Source: Gardnerella vaginalis 1500E | Lineage (GTDB): Bacteria > Actinomycetota > Actinomycetes > Actinomycetales > Bifidobacteriaceae | DNA: 64,000 nucleotides | Assembly: GCF_000263595.1 (NCBI RefSeq) | Contig: NZ_ADES01000001.1 | Coordinates: 62,001 to 126,000 of the forward strand | Reading direction: 5' to 3' | Shown: positions 7,944 to 15,376 of the stretch, piece by piece | Numbering within the stretch: position 1 is the stretch's first letter | How the letters are laid out: every line of letters starts with the position of its first letter | The notes under the pieces: generated by a model | The model's input: the letters and a program-made list of their open reading frames with translations, nothing else | Told to the model about the DNA's origin: nothing | Databases searched by the model: none | Program-made: the position numbers and the translations under genes

Positions 7944-9122
7944 ATGAGTGCAGTAACGACGCAATATGTTGAAGCAGCTGGCGGAATTATCTACCGCTTG
8001 CGCGATAGTACAAACAGTTCAAACGCAGGCGAAGAGGCAAAACTAGGCAGCATTCCAAGAAAGCCACTCAATGCAATAAAGCCTAGCTACGATGATTTTG
8101 AGCTTTGCCTTGTTTACCGTCCTAAATATGACGATTGGAGCTGGCCAAAAGGAAAGAATGAGCCGAACGAATCACATCGTCACACAGCCGTGCGCGAAGT
8201 TGGAGAAGAAACAGGGTATTCAGTCACACTTGGTCCGCACATTGCCAAAATAGAGTATCCCCTTGAGCGCGAAGGCAAAAAATCTTCCAAGAGCAACACA
8301 TCAAATAGCAACCGAAGCTGCAATCCCCAGCCAGAAGTAATAAAGCGAATCCACTACTGGATGATGCGATTAATTGACAAGCCGGCTGCAGCAAAGCGTC
8401 TTCCTGCTTTCGGACCAATTAAGCCGGCGAAACCCACTGAAATAGGCAATGTTTTATGGCTTACTCCTTCTAAAGCGCGCAAAAAACTTACTCACGATAG
8501 CGACCGCGAAGTACTGGACGCTTTCTTAGAAAAGCTCCACGCAATCCAAGGAGAATATAGCACGCTGCTTTTGGTGCGTCACGGGAAAGCTGAGTCTCGA
8601 AAAACTTGGCAAGGAAGCGAAGCAACTCGACCAATCACACCTCTGGGCGCTGCCGCTTCATACGCTCTAGGCCGCGAACTTGCATGTTACGCGCCGAATA
8701 AAATCATATCGTCACCTTGGAAGCGTTGTTTAGAAACGGTTGCGGCTTTTTCGCGCGATTCTTCACTTCCTATAGAACAGGTTGCGGAACTTACTGAAGA
8801 TCATCACGAGAAACAGCCAAAATCTACGTTATCTGTGCTTATAAAAGAAATACAAAATCTTGAGAGTAACGCACAAAATACAAGCGCAGCTAGCAACGCA
8901 ATCGCAGCAAACAACGCAACAGTCATGTGCTTGCACCGCCCAATTATTGGCACTTTCTTCGATTATTTGCGCGAAATAACAAAACCTAGAGCACACAAGC
9001 GCATACTCAGCCAAAAATCACCTTACATGCCAACTGGAAGTGCCGTAGTTTTGCACATTATTAACACTCCTAAAGGCGCTCGTATTATTGATATTGAAAA
9101 GGTTACTCCAAGTGTCTACTAG
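7944..9122 (+). CDS. Nudix hydrolase fused to histidine phosphatase (MutT1-like)
   Basis: A two-domain enzyme of 392 residues. The N-terminal Nudix box is complete (G-x5-E-x7-RE-x2-EE-x-G in 'GKNEPNESHRHTAVREVGEE', about residues 74-95). The C-terminal half is a SixA/phosphoglycerate-mutase-like domain with 'LLVRHGKAES' (about residue 209) and a second His in 'VMCLHRPIIG'. The mycobacterial MutT1 of the same architecture removes 8-oxo-dGTP and cleaves diadenosine polyphosphates, and its gene also follows ppk. A TTG at 7914 is in frame. ATG 7944 with 'YVEAAGGIIYRL' as the first strand fits the family better. The neighbourhood supports the assignment. Actual substrates are inferred. Confidence 0.87.
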   Translation: MSAVTTQYVEAAGGIIYRLRDSTNSSNAGEEAKLGSIPRKPLNAIKPSYDDFELCLVYRPKYDDWSWPKGKNEPNESHRHTAVREVGEETGYSVTLGPHIAKIEYPLEREGKKSSKSNTSNSNRSCNPQPEVIKRIHYWMMRLIDKPAAAKRLPAFGPIKPAKPTEIGNVLWLTPSKARKKLTHDSDREVLDAFLEKLHAIQGEYSTLLLVRHGKAESRKTWQGSEATRPITPLGAAASYALGRELACYAPNKIISSPWKRCLETVAAFSRDSSLPIEQVAELTEDHHEKQPKSTLSVLIKEIQNLESNAQNTSAASNAIAANNATVMCLHRPIIGTFFDYLREITKPRAHKRILSQKSPYMPTGSAVVLHIINTPKGARIIDIEKVTPSVY

Positions 9123-9822
9123 TTTAAATTCGCAATCGAGTTCCATTCATTCAAGCAGATCTGCTTTTATGCCAAGCCCCACTGGCTCTGCCCGCCCAAG
9201 CCGACCTGCACAAATGGATCCTGCAATGCTCGCGCAGATTGAAGGAGGCACGGATCCGCATGTTGTAAACGAAATTAGCCACACTTCCTCCGCCGTCCTG
9301 CTTAACCGCGTTCATAAAACGCAATCGCCGGAAATTGTTGAGCGCGTGCTGAATTTGGTTGAAAATGAAGGCATTGAAGTTATTGCAGATTTGTGGAGTC
9401 ACGCGGAGGCTGAGTCTCTTCCTGGAATGTTGTGGCGACTGTATTTACTGCGCATGTCTTTACGAAAACAGCGCGAAGCTTACGCTGAGTACTGGAGTCT
9501 TGGCGAGCCTGAAACTACAAGTGCATCAGCTATTACAGGAATTGATGAGACTCCTACCGGAGAAGATATTGCGCGACTTGCAGACTCTATTCTTTCCGGC
9601 GCTTTTACAGGCGATTTTGCTGTAGCACTTTACCGATCTTCAGCTTTTACTTCGATTATTGCGCGCGGAATGCGAGTTTACGCAAAAAAGTTAGACGAGC
9701 AAGCAAATACAATACACACGCAAAAAATTGCAAAGGTTTTGCACATATCCGCAAATATGCACGCGCTTTCACTATCTTTTGCTCATGGAGCAAAATTGTG
9801 GCGAGCAGGAAAGTTAGAATAA
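9112..9822 (+). CDS. Conserved-looking actinobacterial protein of unknown function
   Basis: This 236-residue protein starts at GTG 9112, preceded by AAAAGG with good spacing, and overlaps the end of the Nudix/phosphatase gene by 11 bases, so the two are translationally linked. A Ser/Pro-rich N-terminus (about 35 residues) is followed by an all-helical region: 'HTSSAVLLNRVHKTQSPEIV', 'WRLYLLRMSLRKQREAYAEY' and a C-terminal helix-rich part. No membrane segment, signal peptide or catalytic motif is visible. I do not recognise the family. The coupling suggests a function linked to ppk or nucleotide clean-up, but this is speculation. Confidence 0.7.
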   Translation: MSTSLNSQSSSIHSSRSAFMPSPTGSARPSRPAQMDPAMLAQIEGGTDPHVVNEISHTSSAVLLNRVHKTQSPEIVERVLNLVENEGIEVIADLWSHAEAESLPGMLWRLYLLRMSLRKQREAYAEYWSLGEPETTSASAITGIDETPTGEDIARLADSILSGAFTGDFAVALYRSSAFTSIIARGMRVYAKKLDEQANTIHTQKIAKVLHISANMHALSLSFAHGAKLWRAGKLE

Positions 9823-9877
9823 ATTATTTTCGATTAAAATTGTGCGGCGCGTGAAAACAGAAAACAAGGTATACTCA

Positions 9878-9973
9878 AAATGATGCTGGCTTGTGTTTAA
9901 GCCCCGGGCTCCATTTTTTGCCGCTGCGAGCGGCGTTTGCGCCGACAGGCGCTTTCGCAAGTCAGTATCGTTT
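9878..9973 (+). ncRNA. Candidate structured RNA with a four-way junction
   Basis: Positions 9878-9895 pair with 9956-9973 over 18 consecutive base pairs, four of them G-U wobbles that exist only in a plus-strand RNA. Inside lie three hairpins: 9900-9910 (4 bp), 9920-9934 (GCCGCT/AGCGGC, 6 bp) and 9939-9952 (GCGCC/GGCGC, GACA loop). A -10-like TATACT (9870-9875) predicts a start near 9882, and T-rich sequence follows. No good -35 is visible. It is not a tRNA, and I could not match it to 4.5S, tmRNA, 6S or RNase P RNA. It could be a free small RNA or a leader of upp, which starts 140 bases downstream. Confidence 0.5.
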
Positions 9974-10112
9974 CTGTTTTGAATTTTAGATTTTAGATTT
10001 TGCTAGATAAGTTTAAATAAAATATATTTTTACTAACATTTGTTTATATTTTGCGCAAAAATAACGGCACGCCGCTAGCTTAACGTGCAATGCTTGCACT
10101 AATCTAGAAGGT

Positions 10113-10751
10113 ATGGATCTTCATGTTTTACATCATCCGCTGGTGGACCATAAGCTCACCGTTTTGCGAGATAAGAATACACCATCTAATATTTTCCGCG
10201 AGTTGGTTTCCGAATTGGTAACCCTCGAAGCTTACGAAGCAACCCGCAATTTGGAAGTTAGCGATCGCGAGATTGAAACTCCTATTTGCAAGATGACTGG
10301 CAAGCATTTAAACCGCCCACGTCCAATGGTTGTGCCGGTTTTGCGCGCTGGTCTCGGCATGCTCGACGGCATGACTCGCCTTCTTCCAACTGCTGAGGTT
10401 GGATTCCTTGGCATGAAGCGCGACGAGCAGACGCTCGATATTGTCACTTATGCCAACCGTTTGCCAGAAGATTTGACTGGTCGTCAGTGCTTCCTTCTTG
10501 ACCCAATGCTTGCCACGGGTGGCACTTTAGTTGCTGCTACACATTACTTGGCTGAGCGCGGCGCTAAGGATGTTACTGCTATTAACATTTTGGCGGCCCC
10601 AGAGGGCTTGGAACGCCTGGAGAAGGAGATTGATCCTTCTATTGACTTTAAGGTTGTTGTTTGCGCTGTTGACGAGCATTTGAACGACAAAGCTTATATT
10701 GTTCCAGGTCTTGGCGACGCTGGCGATCGTTTGTATGGTTTGATTGACTAA
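10113..10751 (+). CDS. upp: Uracil phosphoribosyltransferase
   Basis: This salvages uracil to UMP using PRPP. The 212 residues match the Upp family: 'VLHHPLVDHKLTVLRD' at the start, 'VPVLRAGLGMLDGM' (about residue 73), and the PRPP-binding loop 'LLDPMLATGGTLVAA' (about residue 128). The C-terminal uracil-binding stretch 'YIVPGLGDAGDRLYG' is also present. AGAAGGT lies just before ATG 10113. It is monocistronic and followed by a strong terminator. Confidence 0.95.
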   Translation: MDLHVLHHPLVDHKLTVLRDKNTPSNIFRELVSELVTLEAYEATRNLEVSDREIETPICKMTGKHLNRPRPMVVPVLRAGLGMLDGMTRLLPTAEVGFLGMKRDEQTLDIVTYANRLPEDLTGRQCFLLDPMLATGGTLVAATHYLAERGAKDVTAINILAAPEGLERLEKEIDPSIDFKVVVCAVDEHLNDKAYIVPGLGDAGDRLYGLID

Positions 10752-10826
10752 TAGTTACTAGTAATAGTCACTAACTAAATCAAACAAAAGCTAGAATCTA
10801 AAGCTAGAATCTAAAAACTACAAAAT

Positions 10827-10869
10827 AGCCTGCTGATTTGCAACACTTTGCAACTTTCAGCAGGCTTTT
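10827..10869 (+). terminator. Intrinsic terminator after upp
   Basis: AGCCTGCTGA (10827-10836) pairs perfectly with TCAGCAGGCT (10857-10866), followed by TTTTGTGTTT. The loop contains a smaller TTGCAA repeat. A 13-base tandem duplication (AAAGCTAGAATCT) lies just upstream, around 10787-10812. Confidence 0.85.
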
Positions 10870-10934
10870 GTGTTTGTATTAATTGATTAATGCGATGCTG
10901 CATCACAAATCAGATAATATAACTACTAATACAA

Positions 10935-11357
10935 CTAAGCTTTATTCACAGCTCCTTTAGCATATAAAGCTTCTAAAGCATCGCGCAAAGTACCACTGTA
11001 GCTGATGCCAGCTTTTTGTGCCCAAGTGTCAAGCCAAGCTGGAACAGTAACATTTTTACGAACTGCATGAGAACCGTATTTTGCAGCATAGGAATCCATA
11101 TCAAGCGCAACCATAGACAACTTTGAATTAGGATTTTCTATAACAATATCACTAATATCACTAGCTTTTGGCGCAGTCTTACCACTTTCGAGTTCTGTAA
11201 GAACCCATCCACTTGCTGCATCTTCTGCCATAATCAAAGCATCCGCAAGGTTACTGCCTCCAGTTACACACCCTGGCAAATCAGGGACTTCTGCAACAAA
11301 ACCTCCGCTATTATCTTCGTATGGAGTAAGAATAACAGGATACGCTAATTTCATCAT
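10935..11357 (-). CDS. hicB: HicB antitoxin
   Basis: This is the antitoxin of a type II HicAB module. The 140 residues have the HicB fold in the N-terminal half ('VILTPYEDNSGGFVAEVPDL', then 'PGCVTGGSNLADALIMAEDA'). The C-terminal tail 'AWLDTWAQKAGISYSGTLRD' resembles a ribbon-helix-helix DNA-binding end. It overlaps the hicA stop as ATGA. A second Met at 11354 is a possible start, with AGGTG in range of both. HicB binds and neutralises HicA and usually represses the operon. Confidence 0.9.
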   Translation of the reverse strand: MMKLAYPVILTPYEDNSGGFVAEVPDLPGCVTGGSNLADALIMAEDAASGWVLTELESGKTAPKASDISDIVIENPNSKLSMVALDMDSYAAKYGSHAVRKNVTVPAWLDTWAQKAGISYSGTLRDALEALYAKGAVNKA

Positions 11358-11551
11358 TTCACCTTTGTTTCATTAATTCCCGCCTGACGCCAGATTGACT
11401 TAACAACTGATGTGTTAATATCACCTGGATGTTTAGGTACTGTGACTTTACCCGTTTTAGTTTTATGCACGAATTGGCAATGACTTCCACGCTGTGCAAA
11501 AAGTATCCAGCCGTCCTTCTTAAGACGTTTTTCAATCTCTTTGTATCTCAT
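11354..11551 (-). CDS. hicA: HicA toxin (mRNA interferase)
   Basis: This 65-residue double-stranded-RNA-binding-fold toxin starts 'MRYKEIEKRLKKDGW' and carries the active His in 'QRGSHCQFVHK', followed by 'VTVPKHPGDI'. HicA cleaves mRNA to arrest growth. The frame extends five codons further up, but ATG 11551 is six bases after a perfect -10 TATAAT and no ribosome site is present, pointing to leaderless transcription. A palindrome ATGCGCAT (11570-11577) sits just upstream of the -10 and may be the HicB operator. Confidence 0.88.
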   Translation of the reverse strand: MRYKEIEKRLKKDGWILFAQRGSHCQFVHKTKTGKVTVPKHPGDINTSVVKSIWRQAGINETKVK

Positions 11552-11555
11552 AAAA

Positions 11556-11577
11556 AGATTATACACACTATGCGCAT
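11556..11577 (-). promoter_or_regulatory. hicAB promoter with ATGCGCAT palindrome
   Basis: On the minus strand the -10 TATAAT lies six bases before the hicA ATG, and the self-complementary octamer ATGCGCAT lies at 11570-11577 between -10 and the expected -35. No clear -35 is present. The arrangement suits autoregulation by HicB. Confidence 0.55.
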
Positions 11578-11631
11578 AAAATAAAATAATTAATCAAATT
11601 TCTACTAAATCACGTATACGCCTATGTGTAT

Positions 11632-12429
11632 TTACCGCGGACGAGTTATGGCCACTTTGCGAGCGCGGTCTGCTAATTCGTCTAGTTTCGCAAGCTCCGC
11701 GCGTTGAGAATCAGTCTGCCTTGGAGCAAATTCACCGTAACGATTTTGTACAGCAGTACGAATTAAAAAGTCAGCCAAACGCGGATTTTTTGGCAAAACT
11801 GAGCCGTGCATATAAGTGCCGATAACGTTGTATTTTCTAGCGCCTTCCGTGTGGTCTTTGCCATTATTTCCGCAATTTTCACCATCAACAGAGCCAAGCG
11901 GCTGCGTACCACTCTCCAAGCTTGTGCGCCCAGAATGGTTCTCGTAGCCCACAATATCGCCAAAATCGGCACTATGCTCTACTAAATTTCCAATCATGCG
12001 CACGTCTTGACCAACCGTATGCTCGCCAAGTATTCCAATTCCTTGAAGCTTTTGGCCTTCAACGGTTTCAAAATACTCGCCAAAAAGCTGGTATAGCCCG
12101 CAAATCATAAGCATTGGAACGCCAGCTTTTGCAAGCCCTCGAATCGCATCCGCGCGCGCAAATAAATCTTTAGTGACTCTGCTTTGACCATGATCTTGAC
12201 CACCGCCGCCAAGAATCATATCCACGCGCTCTGGCCATAAATCACCAACATTGTACTCGTGAAGCACGGGCTTGTAACCGTACAATTCCGCTCGGCGCAT
12301 AATCGTAAGCACATTGCCGTAGTCGCCGTAAATATTCATGTCTTTCGGATACAGCGACACAATATCTAGCTCGCGATTTTCGTTTTCAAAAGTAGCATTT
12401 GCTTTACTAATATCACTGGAACCATTCAT
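11632..12429 (-). CDS. gatD: Lipid II isoglutaminyl synthase, glutaminase subunit GatD
   Basis: GatD hydrolyses glutamine and channels ammonia to MurT, which amidates the D-Glu of lipid II to D-isoglutamine. The 265 residues form a class I glutamine amidotransferase of the CobB/CobQ-like type: 'VDMILGGGGQDHGQ' (about residue 70), nucleophile Cys in 'PMLMICGLYQLFG' (about 110) and catalytic His in 'GTYMHGSVLPKNPRLAD' (about 215). A short insertion rich in Gly, Asn and Asp lies between about 180 and 200. It starts five bases after murT ends, so the two are one operon. The enzyme acts at the inner face of the membrane. Confidence 0.92.
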   Translation of the reverse strand: MNGSSDISKANATFENENRELDIVSLYPKDMNIYGDYGNVLTIMRRAELYGYKPVLHEYNVGDLWPERVDMILGGGGQDHGQSRVTKDLFARADAIRGLAKAGVPMLMICGLYQLFGEYFETVEGQKLQGIGILGEHTVGQDVRMIGNLVEHSADFGDIVGYENHSGRTSLESGTQPLGSVDGENCGNNGKDHTEGARKYNVIGTYMHGSVLPKNPRLADFLIRTAVQNRYGEFAPRQTDSQRAELAKLDELADRARKVAITRPR

Positions 12430-12434
12430 GACAA

Positions 12435-13853
12435 CTACTTTCCAACTCCAACGTCTTTAACTTCCGCAAGTTGCGCTAAAGCAGCGCGCACGCGAAGCAT
12501 TGCAGTATACGTGCAGTATATGCGTTTTGCATTTTTCACGTTGCCGCTAAAATCACCGTTCACGAAAGATTTAACGTCTTCTTCCAAATCCGTATTCACA
12601 TTGCGAGACGAGACCTTATCATATTGCAGACGCAAAGCCATATCCCATGCGCGAGTGCCAGAAACGCACGCAACTCCCGCGCTTCTAAAGCTTGCAAAAT
12701 CAACGTCCCACAGCCAGCTCATATCTCTACCGTCTGCATATTCGTCGCAAATTGCAATCATTATATCGTGATTTTGCGGATGATCTGAAGCGATTGCAAG
12801 CCTAAAACCAATAGGATTCTTCACTAAAACAAGCTCAACAGGAGCGCCATTAACTTCAATTACTTCGCCTCTACCAAAAGCAGGAGTTACGTGCGAAATC
12901 GCTTCCATAAGCGCATCGTCATCGAATTTTTGCAGCGCAGAATTCTGTTTTGCAGCGTCCGCTAAGATAGCTCGAACTACTGTTGCTGCAGCGGCAGCGT
13001 TGAAAATATTGTAAGCGCCGTCAAGTTTTACAGATGTGGTTTTACGCTTGCCATCAAGTATAAACTCAGCCTCGTGGTCTCCAACTTTTGAAAGCACAAC
13101 GTCTGCTTTAGGAAGATTGCTATCTTTCCCTACTGCACCGTCTTCGCAATTTTCACTTTTTTCAGTGCTATTGTGCAAATCATCATCAGTTGGGAACATG
13201 CTTTTTACAGCATCATCTAAACCAAAATATTGCACGCGAGCTCCGGAAGGAACAAAGCTTGCGAGCGCACGAATACGTGGATCCTCACGGTTTAGCACTA
13301 CCGTTTCTTCGGTTGCAGCAGCTACGTTGCTTAATAGTTTTGCGGTTGTGTCAATTTCGCCGAATCGGTCGAGCTGATCTCGCATAACGTTTAGCAATAA
13401 AGAGTAACGAGGCTTGATTTGATTTACGAAATGCACTGCATACGCTTCGTCAAGCTCTAAAACTGCAATATCTGCGTCAAGCTTTGTGCCAAAAGCCGGC
13501 ATTGTTTTTGCAAGAGCTGCAACTACTCCTCTAGTAAAGTTTGAACCGGTTGGATTGGTAAATACGTTAAGTCCTGACTCGCGCAGCATAGAAGTTACCA
13601 TACGCGTTGTGGTAGTCTTGCCATTGGTTCCAGAAACGAGCACTATTCCGTATGGCAATGCGGAAAGAGTACGTGCTAAAAAGCCTGGATCGAGGCTCTC
13701 AATGACTTTACCAGGTAATGCGCTTCCACCATGGTGAAGCAGCCTAGAAAGCGCGCAAACAAGTTTCCCAACAGCAGGCATGGCAAAGCTGTACCAATGC
13801 TTATGCAAATCTTTGCGAAACTTTTTACGCGATTCATGGTCGCCGCTTGACAT
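12435..13853 (-). CDS. murT: Lipid II isoglutaminyl synthase, ligase subunit MurT
   Basis: This is a Mur-ligase-family ATPase partner of GatD. The 472 residues show the P-loop 'LVSGTNGKTTTTRM' (about residue 72), the Mur ligase central domain, and the C-terminal DUF1727 signature 'DEYADGRDMSWLWDVDF' (about 370-387). In Staphylococcus and Streptococcus MurT a four-Cys zinc ribbon is inserted in the central domain. Here that place (about residues 225-255) holds an acidic low-complexity stretch with a single Cys, so the ribbon is missing. murT-gatD is preceded by dnaB with only six bases between, so dnaB read-through may contribute to expression. Confidence 0.92.
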   Translation of the reverse strand: MSSGDHESRKKFRKDLHKHWYSFAMPAVGKLVCALSRLLHHGGSALPGKVIESLDPGFLARTLSALPYGIVLVSGTNGKTTTTRMVTSMLRESGLNVFTNPTGSNFTRGVVAALAKTMPAFGTKLDADIAVLELDEAYAVHFVNQIKPRYSLLLNVMRDQLDRFGEIDTTAKLLSNVAAATEETVVLNREDPRIRALASFVPSGARVQYFGLDDAVKSMFPTDDDLHNSTEKSENCEDGAVGKDSNLPKADVVLSKVGDHEAEFILDGKRKTTSVKLDGAYNIFNAAAAATVVRAILADAAKQNSALQKFDDDALMEAISHVTPAFGRGEVIEVNGAPVELVLVKNPIGFRLAIASDHPQNHDIMIAICDEYADGRDMSWLWDVDFASFRSAGVACVSGTRAWDMALRLQYDKVSSRNVNTDLEEDVKSFVNGDFSGNVKNAKRIYCTYTAMLRVRAALAQLAEVKDVGVGK

Positions 13854-13859
13854 ACTAAA

Positions 13860-15299
13860 TCACACTCCCGCCTGCTGGTAATCTTGCGGCATATCCATGA
13901 ACTTGGAAGTTGCACCCAAGAAGGCAAGATTAAACGTATCAGTAGGACCATTACGATGCTTTGCCATAATAATATCAGCTTCGCCTGGGCGATCTTCCTT
14001 ATTGTAAAAATCAGGTCTATGTACAAGGAACACAACGTCAGCATCCTGCTCAATAGAACCAGATTCGCGCAAATCTGAAAGCTGCGGTTTCTTGTCGTTT
14101 CGCATTTCCGGTCCACGATTAAGCTGGCTCAAAGCCACAACTGGCACTTCAAGTTCTTTTGCTAAAAGCTTTAGCGCACGCGAAAATTCCGAAACTTCCT
14201 GCTGACGACTTTCTACGCGCTTGCCGGAACTCATAAGCTGAAGGTAATCAATAACTACAAGTTTCAAATCATTCGTCTGCTTGAGCCTGCGACATTTTGC
14301 ACGAATTTCCATCAGACTCATATTTGGGCTGTCGTCAATAAAAAGCGGAGCATCCTGCATTTTTGTCCAGAAATTATTGAGAGTATTCCAACGATCTGGA
14401 GTAATATCTTCTGCTCTTCGCATGGCAGCAAGTGGAATATTAGTTTCTGCAGCAATAATGCGCTGAGCTAATTCTACTTTGCTCATTTCTAGAGAGAACA
14501 CAATAGATGTCATATTGTGGTGTAGTGCTGCCGAGCGAGCAAAATCAATGCCAAGTGTTGACTTACCCATGGCTGGACGACCTGCAACAACAATCATTTG
14601 ACCAGGCTGCAAACCCTGCGTAACTTCGTCAATATCTCTAAATCCAGTTGGCACACCCTGCTCAAGTTCGTGATTTTGCATTTTATCGAGCTGATCAAGA
14701 GTATTTTGCAAAACTGGACCAATGGCAACATAATCTTGACGCACTTTGCCTGCACTCATCTCATACACTTCTGATTGCGCAAGATTTACAATATCTTCTG
14801 CCTGAGCTCCGGATGCAGAATAGCCCATTTGTGCGATTTTTGTTCCAGCAGTAATAACGTTACGAAGAATAGCATTTTGGTGCACAATATCTGCGTAGTA
14901 CATTGCGTTTGCAGCTGTTGGAACGGAAGCTACTAGGCTATGTAAATAATCAGCTCCGCCAACTTTATCGAGATTTCCATCCTTCATTAATTCATTAGCT
15001 ATAAGCACAACATCAACAGGCTGAGAGCCTGCAAAAAGCGTAAGAATAGCATCGTAAATAGTTTGATGCTGAGGCTGATAAAAATCTGCTGTTTCTAGCA
15101 CTTGCGATACTTCACCGATAGCATCTTTGCTCATAAGCATTCCGCCAAGCACTGCCATTTCGGCGTCAACATCGTGCGGAGGAACACGATCAAACAGTGT
15201 GGTACCGCTTGTTCTTTCAGCGTTACGAGTAGCTCCAGAACCATATATCGGCGCGCCAGCATTGCCATTAGTGGACTGCCACATATCATTATCTGCCAT
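13860..15299 (-). CDS. dnaB: Replicative DNA helicase DnaB
   Basis: This is a hexameric 5'-3' helicase that unwinds DNA at the fork. The 479 residues contain the N-terminal primase-interacting domain ('PHDVDAEMAVLGGMLMSKDA'), the RecA-like core with Walker A 'VAGRPAMGKSTLG' (about residue 235) and Walker B 'LVVIDYLQLM' (about 340), and the C-terminal 'DLRESGSIEQDADVV'. No intein is present. The frame extends to 15359, but ATG 15299 starts the conserved N-terminus and lies seven bases after a TATACT -10 without a ribosome site, so the mRNA is probably leaderless. Its actinobacterial loader DciA is also in this window. Confidence 0.95.
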   Translation of the reverse strand: MADNDMWQSTNGNAGAPIYGSGATRNAERTSGTTLFDRVPPHDVDAEMAVLGGMLMSKDAIGEVSQVLETADFYQPQHQTIYDAILTLFAGSQPVDVVLIANELMKDGNLDKVGGADYLHSLVASVPTAANAMYYADIVHQNAILRNVITAGTKIAQMGYSASGAQAEDIVNLAQSEVYEMSAGKVRQDYVAIGPVLQNTLDQLDKMQNHELEQGVPTGFRDIDEVTQGLQPGQMIVVAGRPAMGKSTLGIDFARSAALHHNMTSIVFSLEMSKVELAQRIIAAETNIPLAAMRRAEDITPDRWNTLNNFWTKMQDAPLFIDDSPNMSLMEIRAKCRRLKQTNDLKLVVIDYLQLMSSGKRVESRQQEVSEFSRALKLLAKELEVPVVALSQLNRGPEMRNDKKPQLSDLRESGSIEQDADVVFLVHRPDFYNKEDRPGEADIIMAKHRNGPTDTFNLAFLGATSKFMDMPQDYQQAGV

Positions 15300-15376
15300 A
15301 AAAACGAGTATAAACGCGCGCACGTATTTAAGAACAAAAACTTCAAAATATTTGCACAAGTAATATTACAAAATAT

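Noticed and set aside
9878-9973. 4.5S (SRP) RNA or a tRNA
   Set aside because: The SRP GGAAG tetraloop and flanking internal loops are absent, and no tRNA arms with TTCGA are present.
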